Notes: generated from the sequence alone by a model not told the origin. A stretch of 64,000 bases of DNA from Cryptomeria japonica (GCF_030272615.1 NC_081406.1:172802861-172866860), one strand, 5' to 3'; numbered from the stretch's first letter, positions 23,557 to 35,974 are shown. Translations and numbers: made by a program.

Positions 23557-24449
23557 AGATTTCTATAATTCATAGAAATGATGGCTCTACTGTAAACAAG
23601 AGAATAGTAAAAATAAATGATATGTCAACTTTGACAATTGATGTTAACCTTTGGGGACCGCCATCAAAACAGCTAGGCAATGACTTGAAGAATATGCATG
23701 CATCTGGAACATTTGTCATCCTTGTTGTTCAAAATGCAAGGGTTGGTTATTTCAATGAAAAAGTTATTAATATTTCAGCCTCAACAACTTTCGAAACTAA
23801 CCCTTCCATTCCTGAAGCAGACCCCCTCCTTTTAAGAGGCCTTGCCCAACAATGCCTCGATCCACACTCTTCGGGTGTGCATGACAAAATTAACTAGTAT
23901 CAGAGAATGTCAATTGCATCCATCCTACAAAGTCTTAGCGTTGTGCCAGAAACCATTGAGACTACTATTATAGTTGTCTTGTGATTCATAAAGGAGGACT
24001 AGTTTTATTATACAACTTGCCCATTACAATTCAACAGTAAAGAATGTAAAAAGAAATGTAGTAAATTAGCTGAGAATTTCTGGCTCTGCCCTAGGTGTCA
24101 AACACAATTCCCTGAATGTAATTACAAATACCTACTACAGATGAAACTACAAGATCAAATAGGCACTGTTTGGGTTAATGCATTTGATGAGGTTGGCATA
24201 GAACTCTTGTCTCTGTCTGCAAAGGAACTATACATGCTGCAATATGACTTAACAACTGAAAAAACACCTCCCAGCATACTTAATAAAGCTATGTTTAACC
24301 ACTATAGTTTTACAGTTTTGGTGTCTACTGACACATACAACTCTGAGTGTAGAATAAAAGTAACAATCAAGAAAGTGCAAAGGCTCGATTTTGAAGCTGA
24401 GTGCAGCTATCTACTTGCAGAGATTTCCATAATGGGTGCAACTGCATGA
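23557..24449 (+). pseudogene. RPA1-like: RPA1-like DBD-B and DBD-C with zinc ribbon
   Basis: Continues the RPA1-like gene after the chromovirus, all in one frame. DBD-B: ISIIHRNDGSTVNKRIVKIN, TLTIDVNLWGPPSKQL, GTFVILVVQNARVGYFN. DBD-C: YYTTCPLQFN, a C4 zinc ribbon with Cys codons at 24,018, 24,045, 24,087 and 24,096 (C-x8-C-x13-C-x2-C), FPECNYKYLLQMKLQDQIGT, VWVNAFDEVG and ECRIKVTIKKVQRLDFEAEC, ending at TGA 24,447. DBD-C also anchors the RPA2 and RPA3 subunits. In-frame stops at 23,895 (TAG), 23,982 (TGA) and 24,000 (TAG) kill it; the last two sit where relatives often have Trp or Arg. No introns are needed across this block. Confidence 0.88.
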
Positions 24450-25968
24450 CTCTATACTACAGGAAAGAAAAAAAAAGGATTTCCCTTTGACTACGTACAC
24501 TATATGAAGCTCATATTTTTTTCATTTACAAACAATTTGACAATATTTTGTTCCTCCAAACTCGGTCATACTTATTTCAAACATTGAACTACTACATATA
24601 ACCACATATTACTATTCTGTTTTTTTGCATTTTGAGATGGCTAGCTCAAACCTTTAACTGATATTTGTTTCTACCAATGAAGGCTGGCAGTTGTTGTGTC
24701 TGCTTTTGTTCACATCTTCTTTTTTTATGCATGCTTTTATTCTGACAATCCTCCACTTCAAAAAATACTTTATGTCAATATTAATAACATTCCATTTTGG
24801 TATCCACATATACACACAATCTTTGTTGCTATGTGCATATTTACAAAATTACATTTGGACCAGTACCTCAAGTTGTCTACATTGTTTTAAGACTCTTTTT
24901 GAATACATATAAATGTGTGTCTCCTTTTTATACTATTACAACTGCAATTCTGACTACAATTTTATGCCTTGTTATTGATTGTTACATAAAAAAATCAAAC
25001 TTGATGTTACCACTGTACAAGTTTGTCCAAATATTTCTCTTTATATATATATATATAAATGTATTTGTGTGCATGTATAGCTATCTCGGTTTGTCTGTTC
25101 CTAAGTATATGTGCATATGTGTATACACAGATTAATATGTCTTCCATATATATCTATCTACCTGTGCACATATGTAACTGCATATTATATCATTCTGCAC
25201 ATATATGTATATACACATATATGTATGGATATATCTATGTGTATATATATAAACACCCACAATTTTCAACTCTCCACCTTGCAATCTATTCACTTTCTGC
25301 TTGCAAAAAAAAAAACATTCACCAGTTTTCTTTGAAGATAATTGAAAAAAAATACACTTAAGCTCATTTTCCAAGAACTAACTTTTACTTCTCTTCATAT
25401 ACATGTGTAGTGCAGTCCACTATTATACCTAAATAGACATTATTCTATCCAATTATGGTTCATTCATATCCCTTCTTTAAAATTTGATTCAAACAACACT
25501 AGAAACATATGACACCTTTATATTTCAGCATTTCTAAACATAAACATATCTCCACAATTTTAATCACAATGTGCATGTCTATGGATTTTCTTTTCTATTC
25601 AAAATGCAATTCTATATATGCTTTCTTGCCACCTCTTCCATATTTACATAGGAAAATTAAAGTTCAAATCATGGCAATGCTAACTTCTTTGAATTAATCT
25701 TTGTACAAATACATTTATCTATTTGCACACACACACACACACACACATATGGATGTGGATGTGAGTACATATGCATATGTTCATATATATACGTGTGTGT
25801 GTGTGTGTGTACACATTTATCTATTTGCATACACATAAACACAGATATATATGTGGATGTGGATGTGAGTATATATGCATATGTTCATATATATATATAT
25901 ATATATATATATGTCTTTCTGTATATATGTGTCTACATATACACATATGTAAGTATATAGTGCTCTGA

Positions 25969-25973
<5 letters not shown>

Positions 25974-26051
<78 letters not shown>
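25974..26051. repeat. compound microsatellite (TA)n(GA)n
   Basis: TA dinucleotides from 25,974 to 26,008 switch directly to GA dinucleotides up to 26,051. Other TA runs lie at about 25,888-25,912, CA at about 25,724-25,746 and GT at about 25,795-25,810. Confidence 0.9.
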
Positions 26052-26052
<1 letters not shown>

Positions 26053-26142
26053 CTCCTCTATCTATGTATTTCCATATCCACATATGTAGCTATGTACTGT
26101 TTTTAACTACATATATATCTATATACATAAATATGCTACAAT

Positions 26143-26222
26143 CCCCTTCATGTTCAATCGGTGGAGGAGGGTGGAGAACCATTGGAAGGGAATTGCGGTT
26201 CTACCGATTGAAGCGTCTTCAT
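26143..26222. repeat. palindromic module, copy A
   Basis: Contains TTCAATCGGT and, about 45 bp on, the exact reverse complement ACCGATTGAA, with an inner pair AGAACC / GGTTCT. This could fold as a two-part bulged stem. Other copies lie at about 27,873-27,960, 35,770-35,857 and 36,249-36,340. This copy has the best-preserved outer stem. Confidence 0.75.
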
Positions 26223-27439
26223 TGCCTTTCATGCATTTTGAATAGCATATTTCTCCCATTATACACTTTTGTTATATTCTGCCTTGCTAGCATAGTTCAC
26301 AAGTCTCCTACTTTGTAAAGCTTTGTTATATTATATGTTACCAGCATTGTTGTAGGACTTCTGAATGGAAGAGACCATGATAGGATTAACTACCATTAAT
26401 CGAGTTTTCTCATTACCTAAAATGCTACCTACAATTACTATTTTTCCTTCATCTTTGTTTTACTTGCTCAACCGTAACGGTAAGTATTATTTTCATACAA
26501 CTTTGATCTCACAAGGCCTCTATTTATTGTCTCTATTTATTGTAATAAGTCCTCCACTAAAGCGTTCTTACATGAATTTCAGAGACCCAAAATCAGTCTT
26601 CCAATTATAGTCTAACAAGTTTATCTTTGCATTGATTATTCATGCCTATTTACATTCTACTTGCATTCTTTCATCTACATTGTGAAATTCCATTTGTGTT
26701 ATTTCACATTGGGCTAGAATTTAAAACAACTTGTAAACTACAACATTATTGCATTGTGATTGAATCTTGCCAAATAAAAAATAAGGATGGTTACAAATTA
26801 CTCAATTATAACTTTGTTATATTGTAAGCAGTTCTTGGAAAATTAACTTGCCTATCAAATAGTGAATTACTAATTTAGTGCAGACATATGGGATTTTGGG
26901 AAAAAACCAGAAATTAAAAACATGGTTGCCCACATCTCTGTTTGCTACCATCTCTTTTCAAATTATTAGTTCTAAGAAGACCTCAGGCCCTCCCATAAGT
27001 TGTTGGTGTTTTTTACGAGTCTGACAGATTTTGTAATCCATATTTACATTTGCTTAAGGAATCAACATCTAAGCTATGTGTTTTGGCAAAAAATATTTCT
27101 TTTCTTGTTATTTAACTTTGTTAATCTATATCTTAGATTAGTTACTCTTTTCAAACATTTGTTAGTCTATATCCTAGTTTCCAACCATTATGTAATTCTT
27201 TCGGTTTTTTTAAAATCTCCCCATTCCAATGTTCACAGAGACATTAATTTAATTGTCTTCTCTCCATAATGATAGCTCTGTTGTATTTGTTGTGCAACGT
27301 CCTTTGTTAAATTAATGTTGTTCCTTAATAATGGTTATTCTCATAACCTGCCCATCAAATGGCATGACATTGGCATTCTAAACTGCATATATGCTACCTT
27401 CTTGAAATAAATCTTTGTACATATACATCTATCTCTTTG

Positions 27440-27442
<3 letters not shown>

Positions 27443-27474
<32 letters not shown>

Positions 27475-27530
27475 CCCGCCCCACACACACACACACACAC
27501 ATATACTGTTCTAAACTACATATATGTGAC

Positions 27531-27585
<55 letters not shown>
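27443..27585. repeat. (AC)n then (TG)n microsatellites
   Basis: (AC)n at about 27,443-27,500, broken by CCCCCCGCC, and (TG)n at about 27,539-27,585. The two complementary dinucleotide tracts are about 40 bp apart and could pair as a large hairpin. Confidence 0.9.
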
Positions 27586-27587
<2 letters not shown>

Positions 27588-27589
27588 AT

Positions 27590-27965
27590 ATATATGCTCC
27601 TCTATCTATGTATTTACATATGCACACATGTAACTATATACTATTTTGAACTACATATATATCTAAATACATAAATAAGTATGTCCATATGTCTTTGCAT
27701 TTATCTAAACAACCACATTTATATGTACCCTTGCATAAATGCACTGCACCATTTATGTGTACCCTTGTATACCATCTCTATACATATAAGTATGCAACCA
27801 CACCCGTATACACCCTTGCACAACCTCACTTGACCGAGGTGTGCCCCTTCTCATTATGCCATCCATACAATAGAATTCCCTTCATCTTCAATCGGTGGAG
27901 GAGGGTGGAGAACCATTGGAAGGGAATTAGGGTTCTATCAATTGAAGACTCTTCACTGCATTTCA
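27590..27965. repeat. palindromic module with its upstream unit, copy B
   Basis: A ~375-bp segment matching 35,975-36,345: first TGCTCCTCTATCTATGTATT, then repeated TTTATATGTACCCT phrases, CGAGGTG-GC-CCTTCTCATT, and the palindromic core ending GAAGACTCTTCACTGC. The two long copies flank the Helitron Rep/helicase gene as direct repeats about 8.4 kb apart. Confidence 0.75.
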
Positions 27966-28071
27966 GATTGTTACATCACAAATACGCTTCCAACTAAATG
28001 TGTCGCACACTCAATAGCCCTCCACCTATTTTTTCACCTTTATTGCTTCTCATTCTAACACACCACCATTC

Positions 28072-29078
28072 TTGTATTTCTCTCAGATCTCCAAAGAGCC
28101 TACTACACAAATATCTGATTTGAAAAAAGATAGAAAGAAAGAACAAAATAGGCTTTACTATGCAAAACATAAAGAAGAAATTTCTATAATGCGGCGATAC
28201 AAACGCCTTAATCAAAACATGGATTCCAATACTTTGCAGCTATTGCCAAATTTGGTTGCAAACACTCTACAGGTATTCCCATACCTAAAATATTGTCAAG
28301 CTCATCTGCAACCCATCCTTCAGATATGCTCTAGCTACATTCAACTATGCTCGCCCAGTCAATCGCACAATATGAACAACCCTACAAGCAACCTTTGCCA
28401 ATTGATCAACAGACAAATACAACTTTTCTTGCTACAACAATACCAATCTCAGACCATTTCAGATCTTCTGAATTTATACATGCATCGGCTTCTTTCCGAA
28501 CAAGAATAGATAGCTTGTCGCATCTACACACATGTACAATCTACAAAGAAAAGTATGTTGGTATGCATGTCAAATTAACTCAACCTAGCATCATTTGCTC
28601 AAGATGTTATAACGAAAAGGGTGTTCACCGATTCTCTATTAAAAACAATATGGATCTTGGCGAACAACCCATGGTTTTAAAATGGCTTTCACAGGTAGAA
28701 GAAATGCTTATAGAAAGGATAGCTCCTATTTTGCAAGTTAGCCATGCTAGGGGTGGTCAATACAAATATATAGGACACACCATTAATTTCCCACAAGACA
28801 TTTTAGAAATAGCAACTACTTTTCCACGCAAATTCCAACATTTGGAGATTGTGATTATTCGAAGGACAAATCTCGAAGGCAAAAAATATGACTGTTATGT
28901 AAACAAGTTCCCTATTATGGACGCATTGAATTACAAAATTCAACATGACCATTACTACAGTGATGTTATCGTTGACGTTGCAGCTGCTGATTTATTGCCA
29001 CTAACATCTACCGATATATCTGATTTTTTGCATACCCTTCCAAATTGCATTGATCTACAGCCTCCTTCACCAACATAA
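28072..29078 (+). pseudogene. Helitron Rep/helicase, N-terminal region
   Basis: The start of a Helitron rolling-circle transposase. The first frame (28,072-28,509) has a basic segment typical of this protein's beginning (KKEQNRLYYAKHKEE). A shift near 28,350 moves to the frame 28,347-29,078, with a CxxC pair (IICSRCYNEKGVHRFS), EEMLIERIAPI, GGQYKYIGHTINFPQDI and LEIVIIRRTN. This is the conserved cysteine-containing domain that precedes the Rep domain in many plant Helitron proteins. A TAA at 29,076-29,078 ends it; the same frame continues in the next block. Confidence 0.88.
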
Positions 29079-29138
29079 GAGCCACTCTATAATGATGATG
29101 AAGTTGAATTACAGACCACATTATCATTCATTCCAAAG

Positions 29139-30104
29139 TTGCCATGTTCAACCCTTGAACTATATGCCATTAAAAAGATATTGCACCTAGATAAGGATGA
29201 TCAAAATGTTGCAGCTTGGCCTGAAATAAGTTGCTCACCCATTAATGAATACAACACTGAAGGCTTGTTTGCTATGGCTTTCCCAACATTGTTCCCAAAC
29301 GAATCTGCATTGCCACTCCAACCAAGGACAAAACATGTTCATTTGCATGAATATGCTTTACACTTGATAAGATATCATGACCAAAGATTTGGACAACATG
29401 TTAGGTTCAGATATTATATTTACAATCTAATAATGAGACACCGTTCCCAATAGTCAGCTTCAGTTTTCCTACTCACCAACTTAGAATACTCCTTCCCAAC
29501 TACGTTGCAAGCTTTGCATGAACAATTACAAGCTACACCTTCCGATCAATTGTCAAACCAATTAATGTGTTTTGCAGCTTCAATGCGAGGCACTAGAGCT
29601 TATTGGAGTAGATCACGCAAGGACCTCACTACAATGGTGCACCAATTGGGAGCACCTACATTGTTCTTCACATTGAGTGCAGCTGATACAAAATGGCTAG
29701 AACTACATAAATTATTTCCAGCCAACTCCTCTTCAAAATTCCAGTCCATAAAGAATTTTTTTATAGAAAACATTATCCACAATCTACACGTTACAACATT
29801 GTTCTTGCATTTTAGATTCACAATATGTCGTGAGGAGATTATTGACAAAGTTTTGAAATCAAAAGACCATTGGTATAGGTACGAATGGCAACATCATGGC
29901 TCCGCACATATACATGAATTTTTGTGGTTGTCGAATGCACCTGATATGGATAATATAGACTGGTCTAACTATGACGATGTCCAATCAACTAAGTCCTTTT
30001 TTGATAGGTATGCTATAGCATGGAATCTTTGCAACCAACTTACCCGAGACAATAGACTGCACACTACTTCACTGTTTGATCCATGCATGGCTAAAACAAA
30101 CTAA
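29139..30104 (+). pseudogene. Helitron Rep domain with HUH motif
   Basis: Helitron-like N-terminal and Rep region: FPTLFPNES, then SMRGTRAYWSRSRKDL, LGAPTLFFTLSAADTKWLEL, DHWYRYEWQHHGSAHIHEF. The HUH metal-binding pair is His-Ile-His at 29,907-29,915, intact. The Rep domain nicks and joins single strands during rolling-circle transposition. A TAG at 29,451-29,453 and a TAA at 30,102-30,104 interrupt an otherwise single frame shared with the previous block. Position, order and wording match autonomous plant Helitrons closely. Confidence 0.9.
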
Positions 30105-30452
30105 ATTCTATCTACTGACCCTTTCTCTGATTATGAGGAACTCGTCAATGTTGTTCAATGACATACAAAATGCTCTACTCATACTTGCTTAAAAAAAAGG
30201 CCTATCCCTCCATTATCGATATAGAGCTCCTTGGCCTAAGCAAGATTTTTCAACACTGATTATTGATACTGACTGCAAGCCATGTTATTAACCAGCAAGA
30301 AATGACAGTCGTTTAAATATTCACAACCCAATTATGCTGGCAATATAGCATGCAAATATTGATTGCCAGCCTGTTTGTTCCAAAATGGTTGTTCTACAAT
30401 ATATCTCCAAATATGCTTCAAAACATAACAAAAATCAGAAGGCTATATTGAC
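30105..30452 (+). pseudogene. Helitron Rep domain, catalytic tyrosine (Y2) segment
   Basis: The reading shifts again (third frame from about 30,220). It shows PARNDSRLNIHNPIMLAI, a TAG where relatives have Trp, HANIDCQPVCS, and then the two catalytic tyrosines in LQYISKYASK (Tyr codons at 30,400 and 30,412). These residues attack the DNA strands at the Helitron ends. Two stops lie upstream in this frame and a TAA follows directly after KAILTC. The segment has no long ORF and is easy to miss. Confidence 0.85.
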
Positions 30453-31255
30453 ATGCTAAAGAAAATAGTTGCTACAACTAATACTCAGGATACCATCTTT
30501 CTAGCATACCAAAAATTCATGCTGGGGATAATTGCTGATAGAGACATCAGCACACAGGAAACTTGCCATATGTTTCAGAAGCTACCATTGATTAGTTGTA
30601 GCCGTCATTTTGTCTCCCTTAATGTTAGCAGGAAGGTCCTCCACCGTATTATTGATCAAAATGACTTTGCAAATCTTATATTTCTACTTATATGGAAAGG
30701 CCTATTGAACTGGAAAAAGTCTCGCTAATACAATCAACACAACAATTTTCATACAATAGACAGCGTAAGAAGCATAAATGGCAAAAACTACAAAAACAAG
30801 CAATTGTTAATGTTTACCCACAATTTAAAACCTCTCCAAATGAAGATGATGACAACTTTGAAGCCTATTGTTGGAGTGAGTTGCTCTTGTACAAACCCTT
30901 TTGTCATAATCCTACAGATATAGGTACATCAACAGACCAAATCATTGCAAATTGGAAGCTATTGTACATGGATGGTTACTCACGTTGGCATATTTATGGA
31001 ATAGAACAAGAAAGCACAATAGAGAATGATAAAGACTCTGATGATAATGCTTTCTTACATTCGCACAATGAAGACCAGTATGAATGGGAGTACCTTTCAC
31101 AAATGGGCGCTTCTAACAAAATCAACATCAATGATCTCCAAATGTTGGGTAGATGCGATTACAATATTAGCTTTGATTGGACTGAACCTCATCCCACTGA
31201 TCCATTTCATCATACTGTTGTTAACTTCATTTCCACAAATAAAATAAATTGCTAG
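30453..31255 (+). pseudogene. Helitron region between Rep and helicase
   Basis: Two overlapping frames cover the linker to the helicase. The first (30,453-30,728) has LAYQKFMLGIIADRDISTQE, TCHMFQKLPLISCSRHFVSL, the conserved RDIS-QE and PL-SSR block. After a shift near 30,700 the second (30,692-31,255) has VNVYPQFKTSP, AYCWSELLLYKPF and a TAG at 31,253-31,255. These correspond to the conserved stretch that joins Rep and the Pif1-type helicase in one protein. Confidence 0.85.
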
Positions 31256-32640
31256 CCTACCCTTCTCCAACCAACTTCTTCTACCGTTGATGCATTCCCT
31301 TTGGCGGCAAAACAAAAACTTGCACTTGACCTTATTCTTGCCCATTATGCATCTCATCGAACCATCCCACCTCTCCGTATGATTATACAAGGGACTGCGA
31401 GCACTAGCAAATCATATTTGATACAATGCATTAGAAAAAAACTTAACCTTTCCACTAATCTAGAGAATGATCCTTTGCTTGTACTTTCCCCAACCGACGT
31501 TTCTGCATATAATATCCAAGCAACAACAATCCATGTTTCCCTACGCATCCCTCTTAGAGATATGCAACCTTTGACAGGCCAATCTTTAATGTTCTTCCAA
31601 GAACAATACAAACAATTACAATATATTCTAATTGAAGAAATGAGCTTTTTGGGTCCTAAATTGCTTTTAAAAATTGACAGCAGATTACGTCAAGCATTCC
31701 CTCACCAACAACACGAGCCATTTGGAGGTATCTCAATAATCCTTGTAGGTGACCTTGGCCAACTACCTCTTGTAATGGACAAGCCCTTGTATGCATCGTA
31801 TTCTACAACCCTTGCATTATGGCACTCTTTCCAAACTGTGGTTACCTTAGATACAAGTTTCCTACAACAAGGTACCTTAGATATCCAACAATAATTTCAT
31901 GCAATCTTGTAGAACATTAGAAATGCCAATGCACTCCAAACAGATTGGGAAGCTCTTATGTCTCGATCCTCCACTAAACTAGCTGTTGGTGATAACAAAC
32001 ACTTTGACTGTTCAATTCATTTATTTGCAACAAATGCATCAGCCAAACACCACAATACTAAAATGTTAAAACAATTGCACTTGCCTGTTGCACGATGTCT
32101 TGACCAAATTCCAAGGCAAACTAACATTGCATATGATAATGATGAACAACTCCCTTCAGAAATACTCCTCTCCCTCAATGAACAAGTAATGTTAATTGCT
32201 AATCTATGGACACAAGATGGCTTGGTCAATGGCTCATTAGGACAAATCAAATCCATTGTCTATGATACAAATTCTAAACCTCCTAACTTGCCAAATTACG
32301 TAGTTGTTGAGTTCAAAAATTATACTAGACCTCATTGGGACAATGCAAATTCTAAATTTGTGCTTGTACCTCCTATTAGTCGAGGTAGCCACACTCAACT
32401 CCCCCTTGCAATGGCTTGGGCTCTAACTATTCACAAATCCCAAGGCCTCACTTTGGACAAAGCAACAATAGATATTGGAAAGACTGAAAAAATAGGGGTT
32501 GACCTTCACTGCAATCTCATGAGTGAAATCACTTCAAGATCTAAGAATAGACCTACCTTTCACTTTTGAAAGGTACTCAAAATTACAAAGCAATGCTTAT
32601 ACAACTATCAGGAAGAAAGAAGAAAACAGATTGGCCGCTC
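31256..32640 (+). pseudogene. Helitron Pif1-like helicase domain
   Basis: A 5'-3' superfamily 1B helicase that unwinds the transposing strand. Motif I at 31,391-31,414 reads GTASTSKS; the family has GTAGTGKS, so both inner glycines have become Ser. Motif II reads LIEEMSFLG instead of the usual IDEMS. Motif III is intact (GGISIILVGDLGQLPLV). C-terminal motifs follow (NEQVMLIANL, MAWALTIHKSQGLTLDKA). A TAA lies at 31,892-31,894. A one-base insertion near 32,500, judged against the second copy at 36,339, throws off the end of the protein. The frame is the same from 30,692 to about 32,500. Confidence 0.9.
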
Positions 32641-35639
32641 TCTCCAATTAGATTTCTGCATCACGCCTCAATCATCCACTCTAATCGGCAACAACATTAG
32701 GTATGCCACTCCACACTTTCACTTCCACTCCTCCCTTTTCCTTTTAAATTTCTGCACTCTTTTCATTTTTACTATGCATGTGATAAATAACGTCACTTAT
32801 TTTCTTGCAGGGTCCATTTTAACTATTGTTTCACTACTTGTTGTTCATACATACACCCCCATTAAAGGCTTTTCTTCCTCCACTTTCAATTTCTACACAC
32901 AACAACGTTCAACCTTTGCCTCACATTATCATGTATGCCAGCAATTGTGTATGCTACCTTCTCTTTGCATGCTCATTTCACATTTAATGATTCCACCACC
33001 CAATTTCCCCATAACGTCCCTAAAAAAGGTATAGCTATCTATTTCTGTCACGCTGTCCATTTTGGTTAAATGATTTTTAGTTTACTCTTTTTTTCAACTA
33101 TAAGAAATAATTTAATAAAAAATGTTCATGATTACATTTTCCTACACTGGGTAACTGAGTTACGACATTATTCTCCTCCTCTGCCACTCCATTTTGTTGG
33201 AGCAAAATTAGGTATGTAAAATTTTGAACTTTTTTTGTTATGGAGATGTATCAATTATTCTAATATCTACAAATAATGTGAGTATATTCCTTACTGTTTT
33301 ATTCAAATCCAACCAATTTCTCTATAACCTTGTACAATGTCTCGCCAATGATCTTTAACCTCCTCTGTTTGCTATAAGGGAGAGGAGCTAAAGAAACAGA
33401 TTCAAGTTGCTCCATATATACAGTGTAACTCAAAAGCACAACATGTAATGGGATTCAAACCTATATCATTACTAATCTTCATGTATTCGTTTATATGTTC
33501 ACTACCTAAGCATTATTATCAATTCAGGCTGGCTTTTACCTACTCAATTCAAAAACTGCACCCTCTGTTTACAATCAATGTTGTTCTAATAATTTAGCAT
33601 TTCTACATCACTAATTTACTACTATTTTACAATATTAAACTTGTCTTCGATGCACCAAATCAAGATTGTAATTCAACCACCAATGTAGAAGGAAAACAAA
33701 AGGGAAGAAACACATGGAAGCTATTCAGTTTTGTAAATAAATAGCTGCCTGATTAAGATTTATCCTCAAAGAAACTATCTACTACAAGATATGTTGTTCC
33801 AAAAAAATTAGTCTTCCCAAGTTTTACTCTTTCAATTGCATAGTTTGATTAGTTCCATTGTTTTGCTTTGTTTGTTATGAAAATTGCCATTACACAATCC
33901 AGAAAACATTCAAACCATCACCTACAATAATGTTTCTAAATTATGTTGTTGCTTCACTTTCACAGGCTATAATATTTGATGTCTTTTCTACTTCTACATG
34001 CTCTTTCAACATTTCATGTGTTTACTACTCTTTCAGTCACTCCCCTCTGACAATTCATCCCCTAATTCCACTCTCTACAATGTCTCGTCGATGATCTCTA
34101 ACTTGGTTTGCTTGCTATTACGGAGACAAGCTAAACAAACAGATTGAACCTCCTTCATCTATACAATGCAAATAAAAAAAATAGCAGGTAATGACACTGA
34201 AACCTATATCATCACTAATCTTCCTATATTTGTTTATATGTTCACTACCTAAGCACTGTTACAGGTTCAGGCTGACTTTTACCTGCACAATTTCAAAAAC
34301 TGCACTGTCTGTTTACAATCAATGTTGTTCTAATAATGGACCATTTCTACATCACTAATTTTCTGTTTTTTTAGAATATTAAAGTTGTTTTCAATGCAGC
34401 AATCAAAGTTCTAATTTGTCCACCAATGTAGAAGGAAAAGAAAAGGGAACAAACATGTGGAAGTTGTTCACTTTCGTAAGTAAATAGCTCCCTGATTAAG
34501 CTTTATCCTCAAACAAAGTATCTACTACAAGATATGTTGTTCCAAAAAATTCACTCTTACCAGGTTGTACTGTTTAAATTGCATAGTTAGATTGCTTGCA
34601 TTGTTTTTCTTTTTTTGTTATAAAAATTGGCATTGCTCAATCCACAAAACAGACACTTTAATATATGTTCTTATATTATTACTCCACATTTTTCATAATT
34701 TCCTCCCTTGAAAGGTTGTATTATTTGAACTACATAGCTCGAGCAACTAACCTCACCATATCCATGTGCTTTCCTTTTCATAATTACATTACCAAAATTT
34801 ACAAACATTCATTGACCAATTGGTTATTTTATTCATTAAGTCTAAACTACACTTTCAAATTCAACATAAGCCATAACCAACTGCACACTCATCTCACACA
34901 TTGGATTTAATTTGTAAAGTCTCACACAAACTGCACAAAATCTACATTTAGAAAAATAACCAGCTGCGCACTCATCTCACAACTTATGTTTCTATGTGGC
35001 TATTCACTAAATTGACACATGCTCTATATTAATAAGTTTCTCCTCCCAAACAGGTTCGAATTGCAGCCATCTTGACCATGACAAACCAGACTTCCAACAC
35101 CCATTCCTCATCACGTACAAATGAAAGCTAACGCCAACCTTTCCTCTCTCTTTGCACTTCAACTTTCAATAATTTACCCCGTATATTGTTTTTCTTCACA
35201 CTCCAAAAAATTCTTCTACCTTTAACTTAAATGTTTCTCCACCAATTTTATATTTGAACAGAAATAAACATTACATAAAAATAGAATGACTTCTCACTTT
35301 AGATTATCTCTTCCACAAACTATAAAATAATTTATTCCACACTTTGGCTCAATTTTTTTTGCTCCTCCCCCCTGTAGGATTTAATCTTCAGATCTCATCA
35401 GCTTCTTGCTAATGATTAAACATCGGATTCTTGACTCTTAATAAGTGGTTCAAGATATACTTGACAACTTCTTGTAAAGATTTACAAAATATAATTCAAA
35501 TCATCACAAACAATAATGTTCCTAAATTGTGTTCATACTTCACTTTGACTGGCTATAATATTCGATGTCTTCTCCACTTCTACATGCTCTTTCCTCTTTT
35601 TAAGTGTTCCCTACTATTTCACCCCTCCTTTTCAAAATG
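32641..35639. other. Helitron tail: diverged internal duplications, no gene
   Basis: No coding sequence recognised. Several segments recur in order further on: 32,640-33,035 matches 36,600-36,960 plus 37,080-37,110; about 33,340-33,560 matches 34,075-34,290 and 37,390-37,560; about 35,045-35,240 matches 37,680-37,870; about 33,905-34,010, 35,490-35,600 and 38,390-38,470 are three versions of one segment. GTATGCCACTCC and TTTTCTTGCAGGG could be old splice sites. Confidence 0.6.
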
Positions 35640-35857
35640 CCTCCCCAATTTATATGTACCCTTCCATACCATTTCTATACATATAACTATACAGCCGCAT
35701 CCATATACACCCTTGCACAAACACACTTGACCGAGGTGCGCCCCTTCTCATTAGGCCATCCATACAATAAAATTCCCTATGTCTTCAATCGGTGGAGGAG
35801 GGTGGAGAACCATTGGAAGGGAATTGGGGTTCTACCAATTGAAGACTCTTCACTGCA
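35640..35857. repeat. palindromic module, copy C
   Basis: Repeats the TTTATATGTACCCTTCCATA to GAAGACTCTTCACTGC unit of copies B and D, including the CTTCAATCGGTGGAGG core. One stem arm has drifted (ACCAATTGAAG), so it no longer pairs perfectly. Confidence 0.75.
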
Positions 35858-35913
35858 GCATATCTACATATGTAAGTATATACTATTATGAACTACATAT
35901 ATGTAACTATTCA

Positions 35914-35915
<2 letters not shown>

Positions 35916-35950
<35 letters not shown>
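35916..35950. repeat. (TA)n microsatellite
   Basis: About 35 bp of TA dinucleotides between module copies C and D. Confidence 0.9.
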
Positions 35951-35954
<4 letters not shown>

Positions 35955-35974
35955 GCGTGTATATGCATATACAT

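Larger units (their letters stand above)
24450..28071. other. microsatellite-rich spacer between RPA1-like and Helitron Rep genes
   Basis: 3.6 kb with no supported gene. It is dominated by TA, CA, GT and GA simple repeats and TATG-type runs, plus two copies of a palindromic module (see entries at 26,143 and 27,712). The numerous ORFs are Tyr/Ile/His repeat translations. Confidence 0.65.

Noticed and set aside
15174-24449. A functional RPA1 gene
   Set aside because: Several in-frame stops and a 7.9-kb insertion within DBD-B.
28347-28509. Overlapping Helitron frames as a programmed frameshift
   Set aside because: The gene has several other shifts and stops, so simple decay explains the overlap.
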